A stretch of DNA of 64,000 nt from Amycolatopsis nivea (lineage in GTDB: Bacteria > Actinomycetota > Actinomycetes > Mycobacteriales > Pseudonocardiaceae): the NCBI RefSeq assembly GCF_004522235.1, contig NZ_SDLT01000009.1:124001-188000 (forward strand), in the 5' to 3' direction. The notes beneath the pieces were generated by a model, which saw only the letters and a list, made by a program, of their open reading frames with translations, was not told the DNA's origin and searched no databases. The position numbers and the translations under genes were made by a program. The first letter of the stretch is position 1; the number at the start of each line of letters is the position of its first letter. Of this stretch, positions 57,544 to 64,000 are shown one piece after another.

Positions 57544-60500
57544 TCAGGCAGTGGCGACCCGCACCGAGTCCGGCGTCTCCAGCTCCCGCAGCAGCTCCTC
57601 CTGCCGCTTCCGGTAGGACGCCACGTTCGCCAGCTTGATCTCCTCGTACCCGCGCACCGCGTCCGGCAGCGCGGCCAGCTCGACCAGCCGGGAGTCGCCC
57701 CGGTCGGCGACCTCGAGCGCGCGCGTCAGGGCCTGCCGGTACTCCCCGATCAGCGCCCGCTCGACCCGCCGGACCTCAGCGCGGCCGAACGGGTCCAGCT
57801 TCGTCCCGCGAAGCTTGCGCATGGCCCGCAGCGCCGCGAACGCCGGCCGGAAGCTGCGGCCGCCGAGGCTGATCTTGCGGTTCATGCCCAGCGCGCGCAG
57901 CACGGGCGGGTGCAGCCGGTGCGCGAACCGCGTGCCGACGCCGAACTGGGCTTCGATTTCCGCGGTCAGCTGCGGGTCCAGCGACAGCCGCGCCACCTCG
58001 TACTCGTCCTTGTAGGCCATGAGCTTGTAGAGGTTCCGCGCGACTGCCTCGGTGACCGAAGCACTGGCGCGGGTGCGGACCCGCTCGACGAACTCCGCGT
58101 ACTCCCGCGCGTAGCGCTCGTCCTGGTAGGCGATGAGGTCCGGGATCCGCAGGTCGAGCACTCGGGCGAGTTCGCCGTCGGCCCGCACCAGCGCGCGCAC
58201 CCGGCGGACCGCTTCCGCGTCGACCGCGGCCGGGGCCGGGTCCTCCGCCGACGGCGAAAGTTCCGCGTTGAGCGCGTCCGGGTCGGCGACCAGCTGCCTG
58301 CCGCGCCGGAACGCCTGCAGGTTCGTCTCCACCGCGGTTCCGTTGATCTTGATGGCCTGTTCCAGGCTCTCCGCGGTGACCGCGAGCGAGCCGGTCTGGT
58401 AGGCCGCGCCAAGCTGGAGGATGTTGGCGAACTGGTCGTCGCCGAAGATCTGCTCGGCGAGGCCGCGCGCGTCGAGGTAGTGCCCGGCGGCGGTCGCGTC
58501 TCCGAGCGCGCCGCGGATGCTCGACTGGTCCGGGTAGGAAACTTCCTTGTCCACCACCATTCGCCCGGTCGGAACCTCCGAAGTGGACACCACGGCGACC
58601 GTCCGCTCGGCGTCGGCCACGCCGAGGTACGCCGGGTCGGCGGCGACCAGCGCGTCGCACGCGAGGTAGAGGTCGCACTCCCCGTTGGCGAGCTTCGGGG
58701 CCTGCTCGACCGCGCCGGCGGAGATCTTCACGTCCGAGACGACCGCGCCGCCCTTCTGCGCGAGGCCGGTCTGGTCGAGGGTGCGCACCTGCTTGCCGTC
58801 GAGAACCCCGGCGACGCCGAGGATCTGCGCGACGGTGACCACGCCGGTGCCGCCGATGCCGGTGATCCGCACGGCGACGTCGGATCGGGTCTTTTCCGGT
58901 TCCGCCACGGCGTCCGCGCCGATCGGGGCGAGATGCCGCCGCTTGACCTCGCCGGTCGGGACGACGGTCAGGAACGACGGGCAGTCGCCGTCGAGGCACG
59001 AGTAGTCGACGTTGCACGACGCCTGGTGGATCTGGGTTTTACGGCCGAACTCCGTCTCGACCGGTTGCACCGAAAGGCAATTCGACTTCACCCCGCAGTC
59101 GCCGCAGCCTTCGCAGACGCGTTCGTTGATGAACACCTTGCGCGCGGGCGTTTCCTGCTTCCCCCGACGGCGCTTACGCCGCTTCTCCGCCGCGCACTCC
59201 TGCTCGTGAATCAACACCGTGACCCCGCGGTGCGCGGCGAGTTCTTCTTGCGTGCGAAGAAGTTCCGACCGATCGCGCACCTCGACCCCGCGCGGCAGCT
59301 TGCGCTTCCGCAGCCGCCGCGGCGCGTCCGAGGTGATGACGACCTTCGCCGCGCCCTCGGTCAGCAGCAGCGCAGCCACCTTCTCCACGGACAGTCCGCC
59401 GACCGCGTCCTGGCCGCCGGTCATCGCGACCGCGGAGTTGTACAGCAGCTTGTAGGTGATGTCGACGCCCGCCGCCACCGCCGCGCGCACGGCGAGGCTG
59501 CCGGAGTGCATGAACGTGCCGTCGCCGATGTTCTGCATCAGGTGCGGAGTCTCGACGAACGGGGCCATGCCGATCCACTGCGCGCCTTCGCCGCCCATCT
59601 GGGTCAGGCCGACGACCTCGCCGACCTGCTCCGGCTCCATGAACAAAGCCATGGTGTGGCACCCGATTCCGGCACCGACGAGCGTGCCGTCCGGGACCTT
59701 GGTGGACGAGTTGTGCGGGCAACCGGAGCAGAAGTACGGCGTGCGGGCCAGCAGCGGCACCGAAATCCGCTCGCGGCGACGGCGTTGTTTCCACGCCGCA
59801 ACGGGTTCCGCGTCCGGCAGCCGCTTGGCCAGGCCGCTCGCGATGCGGTCCGGGTCCAGTTCGCCGAGTTCGGTGAACAGCACCTGACCGTGCTGGTCGG
59901 ACTTGCCGTACACGCGCGGCGCGCCGGTGCGGCCGTAGAGGATCTCCTTGATCGCCGGTTCGACCAGCGCGCGCTTCTCCTCGATCACCAGGATTTCGTC
60001 CAGGCCCTCGGCGAATTCCTTGATGATGCCCGGTTCGACCGGGTACACGACGCCGAGCTTCAGCAGCCGGATGCCGTAGCGGGACAGCTCGGACTCGTCG
60101 AGGCCGAGCATCCGCAGCGCCTGCCGAAGGTCCAAATAGGACTTCCCGGCGGTGACGATGCCGACCCGATCGTTCCGTCCGGACCGGACGATCCGGTTGA
60201 TTCCGCTGGCCCGCACGTATTCCATCGCGAGCGGCAGCCGCACGCGGTGCAGGCTGTGCTCGAGCGTGATCAGCTCCGGCCCGAGCAGACGGCTGTTCGG
60301 CTGGTGCTTGTACGCGCCCTCCGGCATCTCCGGTGCGGTCCATTCCGAATCGACCAGCGCGGTGCCGCCGGAGTCGGCGACGTTCGCGACGATCTTCATC
60401 GAGGACCACAGCCCGCTCGCGCGGGAAAGTTCGACGGCGTGCCTGCCGTGCTCCAGCACGTCCTGCGAATCGGCCGGGAAGAACACCGGCATCGCGAGGT

Positions 60501-60987
60501 CGGCGAGCGCGTGCTCGGACGCACACGGGATGGTCGAGGATTTCGCGTTGGGGTCGTCGCCGACCAGCGCGACCGCGCCCCCGCGCGGATCGGTGCCGGC
60601 GAGGTTCGCGTGCCGCAGCGCGTCGGTGGCGCGGTCGAGGCCGGGGGCCTTGCCGTACCACATGCCGACCACGCCGTCGGGCCGCATCGTGCCTGCTCGG
60701 GCGGCCAGCTGGCTGCCCATGACCGCGGTCGCGCCGAGTTCCTCGTTCACGCCCGGCTTGTGCACGATGTTGTGCTCGGCCAGCAGACCCGCCCGCCGCG
60801 CCAGCTCGAGGTCGAACCCGCCGAGCGGCGAACCCTGGTACCCGGACACGAAGGCCGCCGAGTCCGCGCCGTTCAGGCGGTCCAGCCGGATCCGGTCGAG
60901 CAGGACGCGCACCAGCGCCTGCACCCCGGTCAAGTAGACAGTGCCCGCTTCGCGCACGTACCGGTCTTCCAACGTGAAGGCGTTCAT
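57544..60987 (-). CDS. Indolepyruvate ferredoxin oxidoreductase family protein (fused subunits)
   Basis: 1147 residues from ATG 60987 (GGAAGGGAAG upstream). It combines IorA- and IorB-like parts: pyrimidine-binding domain (~10-230, VYLTGVQALVRVLLD, SGYQGSPLGG), TPP domain (~420-600, FCSGCPHNSSTKVPDGTLVGAGIGCH, GDGTFMHSGSLA), a 4Fe-4S segment CEGCGDCGVKSNC (~663-675) and a gamma domain (GIGGTGVVTVAQILGVAG). It decarboxylates aryl- or branched 2-oxoacids to acyl-CoA with ferredoxin as acceptor. The divergent Lrp-type regulator supports amino-acid catabolism. Could yield arylacetyl-CoA from aromatic amino acids. Confidence 0.92.
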   Translation of the reverse strand: MNAFTLEDRYVREAGTVYLTGVQALVRVLLDRIRLDRLNGADSAAFVSGYQGSPLGGFDLELARRAGLLAEHNIVHKPGVNEELGATAVMGSQLAARAGTMRPDGVVGMWYGKAPGLDRATDALRHANLAGTDPRGGAVALVGDDPNAKSSTIPCASEHALADLAMPVFFPADSQDVLEHGRHAVELSRASGLWSSMKIVANVADSGGTALVDSEWTAPEMPEGAYKHQPNSRLLGPELITLEHSLHRVRLPLAMEYVRASGINRIVRSGRNDRVGIVTAGKSYLDLRQALRMLGLDESELSRYGIRLLKLGVVYPVEPGIIKEFAEGLDEILVIEEKRALVEPAIKEILYGRTGAPRVYGKSDQHGQVLFTELGELDPDRIASGLAKRLPDAEPVAAWKQRRRRERISVPLLARTPYFCSGCPHNSSTKVPDGTLVGAGIGCHTMALFMEPEQVGEVVGLTQMGGEGAQWIGMAPFVETPHLMQNIGDGTFMHSGSLAVRAAVAAGVDITYKLLYNSAVAMTGGQDAVGGLSVEKVAALLLTEGAAKVVITSDAPRRLRKRKLPRGVEVRDRSELLRTQEELAAHRGVTVLIHEQECAAEKRRKRRRGKQETPARKVFINERVCEGCGDCGVKSNCLSVQPVETEFGRKTQIHQASCNVDYSCLDGDCPSFLTVVPTGEVKRRHLAPIGADAVAEPEKTRSDVAVRITGIGGTGVVTVAQILGVAGVLDGKQVRTLDQTGLAQKGGAVVSDVKISAGAVEQAPKLANGECDLYLACDALVAADPAYLGVADAERTVAVVSTSEVPTGRMVVDKEVSYPDQSSIRGALGDATAAGHYLDARGLAEQIFGDDQFANILQLGAAYQTGSLAVTAESLEQAIKINGTAVETNLQAFRRGRQLVADPDALNAELSPSAEDPAPAAVDAEAVRRVRALVRADGELARVLDLRIPDLIAYQDERYAREYAEFVERVRTRASASVTEAVARNLYKLMAYKDEYEVARLSLDPQLTAEIEAQFGVGTRFAHRLHPPVLRALGMNRKISLGGRSFRPAFAALRAMRKLRGTKLDPFGRAEVRRVERALIGEYRQALTRALEVADRGDSRLVELAALPDAVRGYEEIKLANVASYRKRQEELLRELETPDSVRVATA

Positions 60988-61162
60988 CCGCACTTCCCTT
61001 CCGCACGCCATCAAGCCCACGGGCACCCGCCGCCTGGACGTGAGCCACCTCACCTCACGCTCGGACCCCGGCGCAACGTGCCCGGCCACTGTAGTGGCAA
61101 GGACGCAAAGGATGACGCGCGAGAGGGCGGATCGGGCAGATCTGTTGCGTACGATGCCGCTC

Positions 61163-61621
61163 ATGGCCGAAGAACTGCTGGACGCGACCGACCACGAGAT
61201 CATCGCGTTGCTCCGCGAGGACGCCCGGCGCACGTTCTCGGACATCGCCGGGCGGGTGTCGCTCTCCACCGCGGCGGTGAAGCGGCGCGTCGACCGGCTC
61301 CGGGAGAAGGGCGTGATCACCGGCTTCACCGTGCAGGTCGACCATGCGAAGCTCGGCTGGGGCATCGAGGCGTTCGCGCAGCTGCGGTTCTTCGGCAGCA
61401 CGAACGTCGCGGAGATCGTCGAGACCACCACGCGGATCCCGGAGGCGCAGGCGGTGTTCACCATCGCCGGCGACCCGGACGCGGTCGTGTGGCTGCGCAG
61501 CCGCGACATGGCACATCTGCAGGCCACGATCGACGAGCTGCGGCGCAGTCACCGGATCACCAGTACGCGTACTTTGATCGTGCTCGACTCATGGGTGCGC
61601 GGCGAGGACCGGCCGGAGTGA
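61163..61621 (+). CDS. Lrp/AsnC-family regulator
   Basis: 152 residues from ATG 61163; another ATG 9 nt upstream is possible. HTH LDATDHEIIALLREDARRTFSDIAGRVSLSTAAVKRRVDRLREKGVI, then a RAM/ligand domain (FTVQVDHAKLGWGIEAFAQLRFFG, VFTIAGDPDAVVWLRSRD). Divergent from the oxidoreductase across ~175 bp; probably activates or represses it in response to an amino acid. Confidence 0.92.
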   Translation: MAEELLDATDHEIIALLREDARRTFSDIAGRVSLSTAAVKRRVDRLREKGVITGFTVQVDHAKLGWGIEAFAQLRFFGSTNVAEIVETTTRIPEAQAVFTIAGDPDAVVWLRSRDMAHLQATIDELRRSHRITSTRTLIVLDSWVRGEDRPE

Positions 61622-61638
61622 CGTTGGTTCCCGCCTGG

Positions 61639-62247
61639 CTAGCGCTTGCCCATCGTCCCGGTCGGCAGCACCGTGCGGCCGAAGGTGGTGTTGGTGACGA
61701 CCGCGAACGAGCCGTACCAGGCGACCACCGCGGTGGCGAGCCCGAGCCAGCCGCCGATCTTGCCCGCGCCTTCCGCGCCGCCCAATTCGCCGATGGTGAG
61801 GAAAAGGAAGGTCAGGAACAACAGGACGAACACGCCGATCAGGACGGCGTTCGTGCGCAGTGACGCGATCATCATGTAGCCGGTGAAAATGGTGAACACC
61901 AACAGGAACATCCCGGTCGCGGTCGCCGCGTCGGCGGGCGGGATCTTCGCCGCGAACTGCCAGACGTAGAAGGCGAAAGCCAGCCAGAACGCGCCGAAGG
62001 TGCCGAACGCGGTCGCGCCGAAAGTGTTGTTCTTGCGGAATTCCCACATCCCGGCGAGCAGCTGGGCCAGCCCGCCGTAGAAGAGGGCCAGCGGCAGGAC
62101 GACCGGTTCGACGGTCTTGGGGATGAGACCGGCGTTCACCGCGCTCAGGACGAAAGTGGTAGCGGCGAAACCGGCCAGGCCCAGCGGTCCCGGATCGGCG
62201 ATCCCGGCGGTGGCGGGTGAGGTCGGGCGAGCAGCGGTCTCACTCAT
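61639..62247 (-). CDS. satP: GPR1/FUN34/YaaH-family acetate transporter
   Basis: 202 residues from ATG 62247, six hydrophobic segments. Signature near the start of TM1-2: GPLGLAGFAATTFVLSAVNAGLIP, matching the NPAPLGL-type motif of SatP with ADPGPLGL here. Likely acetate or succinate uptake. It is convergent with the Lrp gene (stops 17 bp apart) and divergent from the TetR gene. Confidence 0.88.
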   Translation of the reverse strand: MSETAARPTSPATAGIADPGPLGLAGFAATTFVLSAVNAGLIPKTVEPVVLPLALFYGGLAQLLAGMWEFRKNNTFGATAFGTFGAFWLAFAFYVWQFAAKIPPADAATATGMFLLVFTIFTGYMMIASLRTNAVLIGVFVLLFLTFLFLTIGELGGAEGAGKIGGWLGLATAVVAWYGSFAVVTNTTFGRTVLPTGTMGKR

Positions 62248-62497
62248 CGGATCCTCGATTCTGCTTTGCGGCAGGATCTTCACATCTGACACCGGGCGCA
62301 ACAGACTTGTCCACTGTCCACAAGGTCCCTCTTTCGAGTGGCAATTCGGCAATATCGCTGCGGGAATCGGTGAATGGGGTTTGTTTCGGACTTACTGTCT
62401 TTTATCGCGCATTCTTCGTTAACTCGACCATCCATTGTGGATCTCGCCGGGGCGGCCTCGCGGTGGCCGGGCGTCCGTGGCCGAGTAGTGTCACCCG
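62248..62497. promoter_or_regulatory. Divergent region, acetate transporter / TetR
   Basis: 250 bp without a gene; AT-rich around 62340-62420, likely holding both promoters. TTGTCCACTGTCCACAAGG at ~62310-62328 is a near-palindrome (TTGT.../...ACAAGG) and the best operator candidate. Confidence 0.4.
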
Positions 62498-63172
62498 GTG
62501 ACAGAAGCGCCCGCGGGAGGGGGAGGCATGCCTGCAGATCCGGTCGGCGAGTCTGGCGAGGCGCGGCCCCGGCGGGGGCGGCCTCGGGGGACGAGCGCGC
62601 GGCAGCTCGAGGAGATCGCGCTGCGGCTGTTCACCGATCAGGGGTTTCACGAGACCACGGTGGATCAGATCGCGGCTGCGGCCGGGGTGAGCCGGCGGAC
62701 GTTCTTCCGGTATTACGACGCCAAGTCGGACGTGTTGTGGAACGAGTTCGACTCCGAGGTGGACACGATCCGGGAGTTGCTGGCTGAGGCTCCGGAGGAT
62801 GTGCCCGTGCTCGAGGCGGTGCGGCGGGCGGTGCTGGCGGCTAATCATTACCGGGCTGAGGATGTGCCCGAGCTGCGGATGCGGATGAATTTGCTCAGTA
62901 CTGTGGCCGAGTTGGCGGCTAGTGCTACTCGGCATTATGACGCTTGGGAGCGGGCGGTTATCGGGTTTGTGGCTCGGCGGACTGGGCAGGCTGAGGATTC
63001 GTTGTATCCGCTGGCGGTGGGGCGGGCGGTGCTGGCTACGTGCCGGGCGGCTTATGAGCGGTGGTCGGCTCGGGCGGATGCTGATTTGACGTTGTATTTG
63101 GATGCCGGGTTGCGGGCGTTGGCGGCTGGGTTTGCTGATGAGGTGTTGGTTGGGGAGCCTGGGTCTGGTTGA
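62498..63172 (+). CDS. TetR-family regulator, MftR-like
   Basis: 224 residues from GTG 62498; ATG 62528 after GGGAGG is an alternative. HTH LEEIALRLFTDQGFHETTVDQIAAAAGVSRRTFFRYYDAKSDVLWNEFD, then a C-domain with ELRMRMNLLSTVAELAASATRHYDAWERAVIGFVARRTG. The FFRYYxxK start and ...HYDAWERAVIGFVA pattern recall the mycofactocin-system regulator MftR. No mycofactocin biosynthesis genes are in the window. Codon use drops to less GC-biased third positions in its second half. Confidence 0.85.
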   Translation: MTEAPAGGGGMPADPVGESGEARPRRGRPRGTSARQLEEIALRLFTDQGFHETTVDQIAAAAGVSRRTFFRYYDAKSDVLWNEFDSEVDTIRELLAEAPEDVPVLEAVRRAVLAANHYRAEDVPELRMRMNLLSTVAELAASATRHYDAWERAVIGFVARRTGQAEDSLYPLAVGRAVLATCRAAYERWSARADADLTLYLDAGLRALAAGFADEVLVGEPGSG

Positions 63173-63246
63173 GGGGGCGGCTCGTCGCCTGGCGGCGACA
63201 TTGCGCCCTGGCGTGCGGTGGGCACCCCGAAGCTTGATTGTGCTGA

Positions 63247-63303
63247 CGGTCTGAGGGTGCTTGTCAAGGCTGGAAAGATGCCTTGACAAGCACCCTCAGA
63301 CCG
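63247..63303. repeat. Perfect 24-bp inverted repeat
   Basis: 63247-63270 is the exact reverse complement of 63280-63303, loop of 9 nt; likely the TetR terminator. Confidence 0.85.
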
Positions 63304-63390
63304 CAGGAGAGCTTCGTATCGGGGTGCGGGGGTGGTGTGGGTGCACCGATCGTTGGGTGCATCGGCGGCGGTTTGGGTGGGGTGGGGGCG

Positions 63391-63477
63391 TGCGCCCCAA
63401 TGCCACTTTGGGTGTATCTGATGCACCCAAAGTGGCGTTCGGTGCATGCGACGCACCCAATGCCGCATTGGGGCGCA
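63391..63477. repeat. Nested inverted repeats, CACCCAAAGTGGC type
   Basis: Outer arms TGCGCCCCAATGC (63391-63403) and its complement (63465-63477); inner arms GCCACTTTGGGTG (63402-63414) and CACCCAAAGTGGC (63424-63436). Related ...CACCCAATGCCGCATTGGG... units follow in the same block, so the region is built from variants of one motif. Confidence 0.8.
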
Positions 63478-63524
63478 TCCCGAGCGGGCGCGGCGGGCGG
63501 GCGCGGGGCGAGCGGGCGGGCGGG

Positions 63525-63575
63525 CCGTGAAGGGCTCCTTGAGGGAATCCAAGTCCGTGAAGGAGCCCTTCACGG
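63525..63575. repeat. Inverted repeat, GTGAAGGGCTCCTT variant
   Basis: Perfect 16-bp arms (63525-63540 and 63560-63575). The GTGAAGGG...GAGGGAATCC layout parallels the 27833 element (GTGAGGGG...GAGGGAATC). Confidence 0.8.
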
Positions 63576-63588
63576 ACCGTCGGCGGGG

Positions 63589-63637
63589 CGTGAGGGGAAC
63601 CCTGAAGGAATCAGCGGCTGTGAGGGTGGCCCTCACG
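63589..63637. repeat. GTGAGGGGAACCCT-family inverted repeat, imperfect
   Basis: CGTGAGGG (63589-63596) pairs with CCCTCACG (63630-63637); inner ACCCT/AGGGT also pairs. It overlaps the 3' end of the vWA gene and probably terminates it. Confidence 0.7.
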
Positions 63638-64000
63638 TACGGTCCAGCAACACGGCCAGTGCGGCGGGGGCGGCTGCGGCACCGCTTAGCGGACGCCAGC
63701 GGGCACCGGCTTCACGTGCGAAGCGTTCGGCTTCCTCGCAATCCTCTGCGGGGGCCAGGATCAGCAGCTCTTCGCACGCGCGAGCGGCAGGCAGCGGGTC
63801 CTGGTCATCCGTGGCCCGGCAATCCGACAGCAAGAGAACCGTTTTCCTTGCTGCGCGCGAGGTAGCCAGTTGCTCATTCGCCTTCCGTAAAGCTGCGGCC
63901 AATGCGGTGACTCCGTGTCCTCGCAACGACAACACCGACTCCACCACCGCGGACTTCGATCGGGAGGATCGCAGCGGGCGGATCACCTCCGCGTTCCGCG
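63633..64000 (-). CDS. vWA-domain protein, C-terminal part (truncated at window end)
   Basis: About 122 C-terminal residues visible; the frame is open through the right edge. The segment LRGHGVTALAAALRKANEQLATSRAARKTVLLLSDCRATD carries the MIDAS Thr and the SDxRATD end of a bacterial vWA domain, followed by ACEELLILAPAEDCEEAERFAREAGARWRPL. Such proteins often pair with MoxR AAA ATPases (chaperone or cofactor insertion), which would lie outside the window. Confidence 0.8.
   Translation of the reverse strand, partial: RNAEVIRPLRSSRSKSAVVESVLSLRGHGVTALAAALRKANEQLATSRAARKTVLLLSDCRATDDQDPLPAARACEELLILAPAEDCEEAERFAREAGARWRPLSGAAAAPAALAVLLDRT

Larger units (their letters stand above)
63173..63632. 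other. 460-bp palindrome-rich intergenic region
   Basis: No gene. Four separate palindromic units lie between the convergent TetR and vWA genes: 63247-63303, 63391-63477 (nested), 63525-63575 and 63589-63637 (overlapping the vWA 3' end). Confidence 0.8.

Noticed and set aside
57469..61863. A 1464-residue open frame on the plus strand.
   Set aside because: Antisense shadow of the oxidoreductase gene; Arg-rich with no domain, while the minus strand has every expected motif.
1..64000. tRNA, rRNA, riboswitch, insertion sequence or prophage genes.
   Set aside because: No cloverleaf, conserved rRNA stretch, transposase, integrase or phage structural motif was recognised on either strand by eye.

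Overview
The window is high-GC DNA of an actinomycete. Codon third positions are G/C-rich, GTG and TTG starts are common, and TetR, GntR, ECF and PknG-type regulators abound. IniB-like and MftR-like proteins and an ECF41 sigma factor also occur. Gene content and dispersed GTGAGGGGAACCCT palindromes suggest Pseudonocardiaceae, most likely Amycolatopsis; that is inference, since no rRNA or tRNA is present. About 55 protein genes are supported. No CRISPR array, transposase, prophage or RNA gene was found.

Layout. 1-12.8 kb: end of a WYL regulator, a secreted lipase, a P450, an ABC exporter plus secreted phosphoesterase operon, a flavin oxidoreductase, and a permease/TetR/DmpA-type peptidase module. 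13.3-20.0 kb: a homoprotocatechuate (3,4-dihydroxyphenylacetate) meta-cleavage operon: FAH-RraA fusion, GntR regulator, DapA-fold aldolase, semialdehyde dehydrogenase, extradiol dioxygenase, then an AraC regulator. 20.1-25.9 kb: MoaF, a SnoaL-like protein and a branched-chain-type ABC importer with a permease-ATPase fusion. 25.9-27.8 kb: a TetR/SDR/SnoaL module. 27.9-38.4 kb: copper amine oxidase, a second MoaF, an amidohydrolase, divergent SDR genes, a HEAT/ParB-like protein, a GMC oxidoreductase and an aldehyde dehydrogenase. Together 13-38 kb reads as an aryl-ethylamine (tyramine/dopamine type) catabolic island: amine to aldehyde (amine oxidase), aldehyde to arylacetate (aldehyde dehydrogenase), ring cleavage and chain breakdown (hpa genes). 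The arylacetate hydroxylase and the OHED hydratase are not in the window.

38.5-44.5 kb holds the most unusual locus: three genes in translational overlap encoding (i) a 1242-residue protein with a protease-like domain lacking its catalytic His, a zinc ribbon, a PknG-type kinase, a TPR-like region and seven DSRR-type repeats, (ii) a CHAT caspase-like protease, (iii) an alpha/beta hydrolase. It looks like a signalling or conflict system. A serine hydrolase gene lies just upstream.

44.5-64 kb: amidohydrolase, aldo-keto reductase, HAD phosphatase, an ECF41 sigma factor with its partner epimerase, a second ECF sigma factor with a fused zinc-finger tail, a TetR/MFS pair with three operators, an SDR, an IniB-like protein with elastin-like VPGVG repeats, an indolepyruvate:ferredoxin oxidoreductase with an Lrp-type regulator, an acetate-transporter homologue, an MftR-like regulator, a 460-bp palindrome cluster, and the end of a vWA protein.

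Two DNA-level signals cut across the genes: five exact copies of a self-complementary 12-mer, CTGRKATMYCAG, inside coding sequence, and a family of long intergenic palindromes. All assignments rest on reading motifs; no database search was possible.
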